NCBI GenBank assembly: GCA_948099385.1
Contig: CANUEZ040000165.1
Coordinates: forward strand, 8,836,001 to 8,900,000
Reading direction: 5' to 3'
Source: Fasciola hepatica
Taxonomy: Eukaryota; Platyhelminthes; Trematoda; Plagiorchiida; Fasciolidae
DNA: 64,000 nucleotides
Numbering within the stretch: position 1 is the stretch's first letter; each line of letters opens with the position of its first letter. The notes beneath the pieces are model-generated. The model searched no databases and was not told the DNA's origin. It worked only from the letters and a program-made list of their open reading frames with translations. Both the position numbers and the translations under genes were made by a program. Of this stretch, positions 59,241 through 64,000 are shown piece after piece.

Positions 59241-59683
59241 AACCAAGTCTTTCAAAGCCGTGCAAGAACTATTACCGAATATTACCTTACTTATCTGGGT
59301 AGCAACGTCACGGGGAAGGCAACCGATAGTCCACACGAAACGGGTTTGCCTCTAACATATGAAACCATGGTTTGGGATGATCAATATAAAAAATGAGGGA
59401 AGGCTAGGGAGACCGTCGAACCGGACTGTTCCGAATCAGGTTTGCGGTCGTTGCTGGCCGTAAGTGCAGTGGTATATCTAACGTAAAACGATATGAAGAT
59501 CAATTCAGCAACCGTGAAACAATACTATTATCGATATGAGAAAAACATGAAAAGAATATGGTAGCAGAAATCGGGAACTCACCGCCCAATTGTCGGAAAA
59601 CGTTTACGTGTAAACGAATAAATGTCATTGAGGGACTTACGAGTGTCCTTGGAGGGTTGAATTTGTTGTTCAAGCTCACCAGT

Positions 59684-59954
59684 TTAGGATTCTCCTCAGC
59701 TATATCAGGACCTGCTCCCGTATAGATTTAATAGCCCCTGGTCCTCGGTTTGTGACACGATAGCAAAAATAATCGGCAGCGCGCAAAGCAAAACTCAAAA
59801 CGCAGGAGCGGGACAACGAGCGTATTGAAGGAGCGCAACGGCATGCAGACGATGTACACAGGCGGAGCAGGTGGCGCCACCAAAAACGGTGACAGTTCAA
59901 ATAAAACAATTTGTTGGTTTGTATCATCATGTTTATTGTATCAGTAGCACTGCG
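59684..59954 (-). repeat. Gypsy element 2, 5' LTR
   Basis: Partner of 54614-54882. On the minus strand it starts CGCAGTGC where the 3' copy has TGTAGTGC. 59691-59905 is identical to the other LTR. Confidence 0.9.
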
Positions 59955-59959
59955 AAAGT

Positions 59960-60900
59960 CCCGTGCATCCAGGCTGCTTATTTCAACCTACTGCTTAAAT
60001 CTCACCACCGAAGCAGACTCCGGGGAAGTCTGTTGCCAACAGCCCGTCCTACCTCCACTCACGTCCCACAGTCTTGCGGACACAAATTGTTCATCAAAGC
60101 CATGATCAACCATATAGCCAATCGTCTCACCAGCCAACAGAATTCTGTGTCCCTCCACAGCTTTTAGCTACTCCGGATACTCCCGTAATCCCCTCCGTGT
60201 AACTCTTCTCATAGCCCTATATAGAACCTCAATACGCACTCCAAGTATACCCCAATAATCCATGCTTGATGGCGAGCAGGACACAACTTTGCATCACCCT
60301 AAAGCAACAAACTCCGCCCCGCTGTATTAGTGTGGTACCTCGGCTAATCGACAAGGTCCTTTGAACTCCACTTTACAATACAGGCGAAAACGGCCACCAA
60401 GTAAGGCATCATCATGCATCGGAACCAAACATATCAAACTCTCCAAGTGTGCCGAAACAGTTTCCCAATCGTCTGGCTGAGCGCCAGCACCGCCTGCCGA
60501 ACCTCTGCAACCAATTTCGTTCTCCTCTAATGATGCAATTGAACAACCCCCAGTTGAATTATAGTCAACGGCCTCGATTGTCAAGCTTCACGCTCTTTCC
60601 TGAGCATAGGATGGGCCAGCCCAACCAACCACGGTTATTTCGTCGGTCCTGGTCGGGCGATAACTACCCTCCCCCTGCATATCCCGTGGAACTCTGTCAC
60701 CGCTTCTTTCTACCATCACACTTGCCATACCTTTTTTGTCAGCATCCAACCCTTACCCTGGTTACTTTACCCACCCCAGAAATCCCACCTACGCAAACCA
60801 CCAATTTTTTCTTGATGCATCCCACCCACCCAGCCTCACCTCTTCTTCACACAGCAGGCTCCCCATTTTTGAACCCTGCTTAGACTACATCGCTTCTATA
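59960..60900 (+). pseudogene. LINE family A ORF1, 3' part (copy 4)
   Basis: After Gypsy element 2 the ORF1 homology resumes: GCATCCAGGCTGCTTAT at about 59964 aligns with GCATTCAGGCCTGCTGCTGCTTAT at 34137. It continues through a Pro/Ser-rich region. Frame 60449-60883 (144 codons, with PTPEIPPTQTT and repeated Pro/His) corresponds to 34600-35060 of the right arm. No defined domain beyond low complexity. Confidence 0.65.
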
Positions 60901-61019
60901 AATGACAATCCTGATGTTATGAGTCCAATTAGTGATGTCTACATCCCGGTAGCTTTAGCCACCAACACCCGCCAATGGTTGTTCCTACTCCACTCCATGA
61001 CGATACAGTTGCACTAACC

Positions 61020-61690
61020 CTGCTTCTCTAACTCTCGCTCACAACTGAATCAAATCCATGTTCTCCATAATATAGTACTATCTTCCGAGTTTGACATCAT
61101 TGTCATAACCGAAACCTGGCTGAATGATTCTGTCCCATTGGACCAAATATCTATTGCTGGTTATCACACCTTCATAAAAAATCGTCGTCGTCGTGGAGGA
61201 GGCTGTCTGGTCCACGTTTAAAACAGCTTGCATACCATTCCTCTCTCTGATCCAACACTGGACGCAATTCAAGACTCAATATGGGTAACCGTTCTTCTGG
61301 CCAACTCTCCACTCCATATCGGCTGCGTTTATCGACCACATAATTCAAACATCATGGAACTCGCCCACGTAATCAACGCTTTTGACCACTTAGCACTAAT
61401 ACCCTCTTCGTCATAACTCATTGCTGGTGATTTCAATGCAACTTATATCTTCTGGGACACCATGTCATCACCCCAATACTTCACGAGCTTTGTTTCGACC
61501 ATACGCACAGTGCGCTGGGTCCAGCACGTAATGACACCAACTAGAAGAAACAGCATACTTGACCTGATATTTACCATTGGCCTATCAGATGTGATGACTA
61601 CCGCCCTCAACCTCTTCCCATGCAGTGACCATAGAAAGGTATTTTGCAGATTCACATCCAAAACCATAGACCTCATATGTAACTAATCTC
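61020..61690 (+). pseudogene. LINE family A endonuclease (copy 4)
   Basis: Best-kept endonuclease of family A. FDIIVITETWLNDS near 61091-61132 keeps the ETWL catalytic strand with its Glu. GGCLVHV lies near 61199, DPTLDAIQDSIWVTVLLANSPLHIGCVYRPHNS near 61252-61350, and IAGDFNATYIFWD near 61422-61460 is the GDFNA loop. A C-terminal region to 61690 has the final SDH-type block shifted out of frame. A stop after GGCLVHV and another before IAGDFN break the frame. Confidence 0.85.
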
Positions 61691-62729
61691 AACAGCCCCT
61701 ACACATGATCAACCGGATTAACCTAGAGCCCATGCTTCGATCCCTCAACTGGGATGACTACTTTCTACAGCGCGACCACAAGCTCGCCAGTGACGTACTT
61801 TACTACATGCTACATAGTTGCTTGTCAGCAATCACCACCACCGGGACCAAACGCTCTCAAGCCCGCAGCTCTTAAAGAACAAGGTTGCAAATGAAGCATG
61901 CAGGACTGCAGAAGATTTATAATAAAACCGGAGACTTCTCCATATTATTGTAAATCCACCCCCTCTCTGCAACCATCAGTCTTCGGACTAATGAACTGCT
62001 GAGAAAGCAGGAGCTTTTGGCCTTAAATTCCTTCGACAGGTCTTACTGGTTTTCCGGACTGCTAAAGAGCAGATATCAGAGAGAGTTTTCGGGGATACCC
62101 TAATCAATTTTGGGAAACAACACGCAAATTGAATAGGCAGCCGAAATTTCTGAGGTTCCCAATACCTTCATTTCAGAATCCATGACTACTGCTGCGCGTA
62201 AGACCCTCCTCTGTCTTAGATAGATGATGATCTTGAGAAACTTGATCAGTGGTGCGCTTCATGGCAGATGAGCTCCTCTACATTCAAAAGATTCTACACA
62301 ACCTCCAGATATCAGGTACCTACCGAAACTCCGTTACTGAACCAAGTGCTCATGGCCACAAGCTCATTAGTGAAGGATCTTTGGCTTCGGTAAACTAAAA
62401 AACAGCATTTCTCGGAACATGTCTCATTTCAGACGGCCAGGGCAAAACAGATAATAGGCCTAGTTCACAGATCATATAAAATGAAACAAAATATCCCCCT
62501 TACATACAAATCCCATGATAGACCCACTTCGAATATTGTGCTATATTCTTTTCTGGAATGTTTGATGGGATAGAATACGCCTTGAGAATGTCAAGCATAA
62601 CTTAACCAAGATTAGTCGCACTCATGATTTGCGCACTCGACTCCCGCCCAGCAAATGGAGACGCAGGACGATAGCAATTGATGGGTTTCAGTAATTATAT
62701 TGGTTACCCTGTATAAATGACAGGAGAAG
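61691..62729 (+). pseudogene. LINE family A ORF2 linker and shortened RT region (copy 4)
   Basis: The linker (LNWDDYFLQRDHKLASDVLYYML-type sequence near 61750-61820) is well kept and colinear with 47010 and 21540. After about 62150 the next recognisable residues are those following the RT palm: QWCASWQM near 62245 and the RPHLEYC-like block near 62525. A further LPPSKWRRRTIAI block (about 62641) matches the C-terminal 'LPPLxWRR'. The palm with PQG and ADD motifs is missing, which implies an internal deletion of roughly 800-1000 bp compared with copy 1. Confidence 0.7.
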
Positions 62730-63340
62730 GGAGACTGAACGAGCTAATGGCCAGAGCTGGTGAGCTGGAGCGCGCCTTGCCGCCTGCGTAGCGTGACTTA
62801 GGAATTTTGATGCGATCGACTTTTCCGGTACCAGGTGGACTTAAACAGGTCAGATTTCAAGCAACCCGTCTACTGGCGGGACCGATGCTCGACCGAATTC
62901 CTGATCAATTAAAAAGCCTGGTAAATGTTTTCTAAGCCAGTGACGTACCTCAATGGATGACTGGTGAGAATCACCCAACTGCCCTTAAGGGTTTCTAAGA
63001 TAGGCTGATGTGTCCAACCGAAGGAGGTTATAATATCGCACTGGTTAAACCGGGTCTGGATGAGTGAAAGCACTTTGTATTACTTGTGTCCTGACTATAA
63101 ACCACTTTATGTGACTGAGAAGAAAGATTGGAAAAGGAAGATTGCTTATAGGTAGAGTAGGGCGTGACACAGGAGTTGGCCGCTTTTCGGGAGCGGTTGT
63201 CATTCCCAATACCTATTCGCAAACCAGGCGCGCTTAAGCTGTAAGCTCTCAATTGCATTTTGATTAGTACGGTGTCTGCGAAGCCGGTAATAGTGTACAG
63301 TTCTCCATTGAGCTATAGTGATGCACCCTAATAAAACTTG
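62730..63340 (-). other. Foreign segment of about 600 bp inside LINE A copy 4
   Basis: Splits the C-terminal part of ORF2: LPPSKWRR lies before it and LWNKLPL after it. Frame 63028-63258 (-, 76 codons) is open but has no domain that I know. The minus strand reads TSFGWTHQPILETLRAVG near 63025-62970. I recall sequences of this kind only as products of dispersed repeats, so a SINE-like or unknown element is possible. No target duplication was found. Confidence 0.5.
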
Positions 63341-63429
63341 ACCCCTTATGGTTTAGACATGTTAGGCTTAACTCGTGTTTTCTATATAAAACTATTTATC
63401 GCTCTGCGTTTACTACTACCAACTCTATA

Positions 63430-63650
63430 CAGTTTTCGCTGCCCTCACCCCACTCCCTGCGCCACAGAGACTTCAGTCTGACCATCCCACAGTCAAGGCC
63501 GGCAACAAGATCCAAATTCTTTCTCATTAAATATTCAAAGCTTTGGAATAAGCTACCCCTGACAACTCTCAAATGTGCGTCAATAACCCAGTTTAGCCAG
63601 TCCCTAAACTCACAACTTACCGTTAGTCATCTGTTATCCTTGACTTAAGC
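63430..63650 (+). pseudogene. LINE family A ORF2 C terminus (copy 4)
   Basis: FSLTIPQSRPATRSKFF near 63471-63520 and YSKLWNKLPLTTLKCASITQF near 63533-63595 form the conserved C-terminal end of CR1-like ORF2 (R-T-R-S...F...LWNxLP...S-x-x-x-F). It is read in one frame with few defects. Confidence 0.8.
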
Positions 63651-64000
63651 CAGCATACCTGAGGATCAAGCCCATAAAGAAGGCATCGAACTTTCGAACT
63701 CCGGCTTCCATCTCCCCTCCCGCTCTCTGCTATCCGTCGAGCTGGCCTTCGAAAACGAGCTCCACTACTAAGATCATGGCACCATATCCCAAACCTACCA
63801 TTTCCTGCCTAACGACAGACGCTATGCTTACCGTTTATTATCATTTTTTGTGTATACCGCACACAACCCACATTGAAGTAGGATACAGTTGTGCCGTTTA
63901 CAACTATAGCTAGTTAGATGCCTGCTGGTTCTCGCCACTCACCCACGTTCATCTACTATCACGGAACCCCTATACGACCCTGCCTTATCTTATTCACCAG
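63651..64000 (+). other. LINE family A 3' untranslated region, to window edge
   Basis: Aligns with the reverse complement of 19120-19560 in copy 1: ATACCTGAGGATC, TTCCTGCC, TACCGCACACAAC against TACTGCATATGAAC, and ACTAGTT-like blocks. The end of the element lies outside the window. Confidence 0.65.

Larger units (their letters stand above)
54609..59959 (-). mobile_element. Ty3/Gypsy element 2 with 5-bp target duplication
   Basis: A 5.34-kb minus-strand LTR retrotransposon (54614-59954) flanked by AAAGT on both sides (54609-54613, 59955-59959). The empty site is seen in the duplication arms (CCACCAAAGTTCCATGCATT at 34122-34141), which confirms both edges. LTRs are about 270 bp. A purine tract (AGGAGGAGACCCC on the minus strand, 54883-54895) precedes the 3' LTR. 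Gag, protease, RT, RNase H and integrase follow in Gypsy order. Direction is opposite to the host LINE. It is the least decayed element in the window, but all parts carry stops or shifts. Confidence 0.9.
53640..64000 (+). mobile_element. LINE family A, copy 4 (interrupted, runs off the window)
   Basis: A plus-strand family A LINE with leader, ORF1 (53722 on), endonuclease (about 61020-61690), linker (61690-62150), shortened RT region (62150-62720), C terminus (63430-63650) and 3' untranslated region to the window edge. It is interrupted by Gypsy element 2 (54614-59954) and by about 600 bp at 62.73-63.34 kb. The RT fingers and palm seen in copy 1 are missing: the linker (about 62150) passes directly into the post-palm region (LEKLDQWCASWQM near 62225-62265). 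Inactive. Confidence 0.8.

Noticed and set aside
1..64000. CRISPR arrays, tRNA or rRNA genes
   Set aside because: No regularly spaced identical short repeats and no recognisable tRNA cloverleaf or rRNA core sequence on reading; a tRNA scan was not possible here.

Overview
This window reads as intergenic or heterochromatin-like DNA from a metazoan. My best guess is a parasitic flatworm, but that rests only on the mix of elements (CR1/Jockey-type LINEs, Ty3/Gypsy and BEL/Pao) and is not proven. I recognise no host protein-coding gene, tRNA, rRNA or CRISPR array. Nearly everything recognisable is retrotransposon debris: reading frames broken by stops and shifts, with altered catalytic motifs. 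There are no operons and no bacterial-style regulation.

Layout. 0-1.3 kb: a plus-strand LINE reverse transcriptase (RT) remnant. 4.85-7.36 kb: a minus-strand LINE with endonuclease and RT. 7.3-7.7 kb: an unclassified repeat (R2) whose partner lies inverted at 41.3-41.7 kb. 10.1-10.9 kb: another minus-strand RT. 12.1-12.4 kb: an LTR-like repeat (R4). 12.75-13.09 kb: a 57-bp (19-codon) minisatellite. 15.45-17.4 kb: a LINE tail and a Gypsy RNase H-integrase remnant, both minus strand.

17.5-31.3 kb is a three-level nest. A plus-strand BEL/Pao element (LTRs at 17.54-17.97 and 30.90-31.31 kb, flanked by CTACGG on both sides) is split by a minus-strand LINE of 'family A' (about 19.1-29.5 kb). That LINE is split inside ORF1 by a minus-strand Gypsy element (24.56-29.30 kb). 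The BEL element itself sits in a copy of repeat R4.

A 2.09-kb piece of the family A LINE (21.76-23.85 kb) reappears almost perfectly, in inverse orientation, at 34.01-36.10 kb. The arms differ in one homopolymer length and a few bases at the ends, while every other repeat pair in the window is heavily diverged. 36.5-37.6, 45.0-45.7, 50.4-51.0 and 51.8-52.6 kb hold further LINE or Gypsy scraps, and 46.2-47.4 kb a third family A copy.

53.6-64.0 kb is the fourth family A copy (plus strand, running off the window). It is also split inside ORF1 by a Gypsy element, of a different family and on the minus strand (54.614-59.954 kb, 5-bp target duplication AAAGT). This is the best preserved LTR element: gag, protease, RT, RNase H and integrase can all be followed, although all are broken and RNase H carries an expanded TA microsatellite.

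The elements do not work together as a pathway; they record successive insertions. The nesting order gives relative ages: R4 before BEL before LINE A before Gypsy. The inverted arm copy appears to be one of the latest events, or an assembly artefact.
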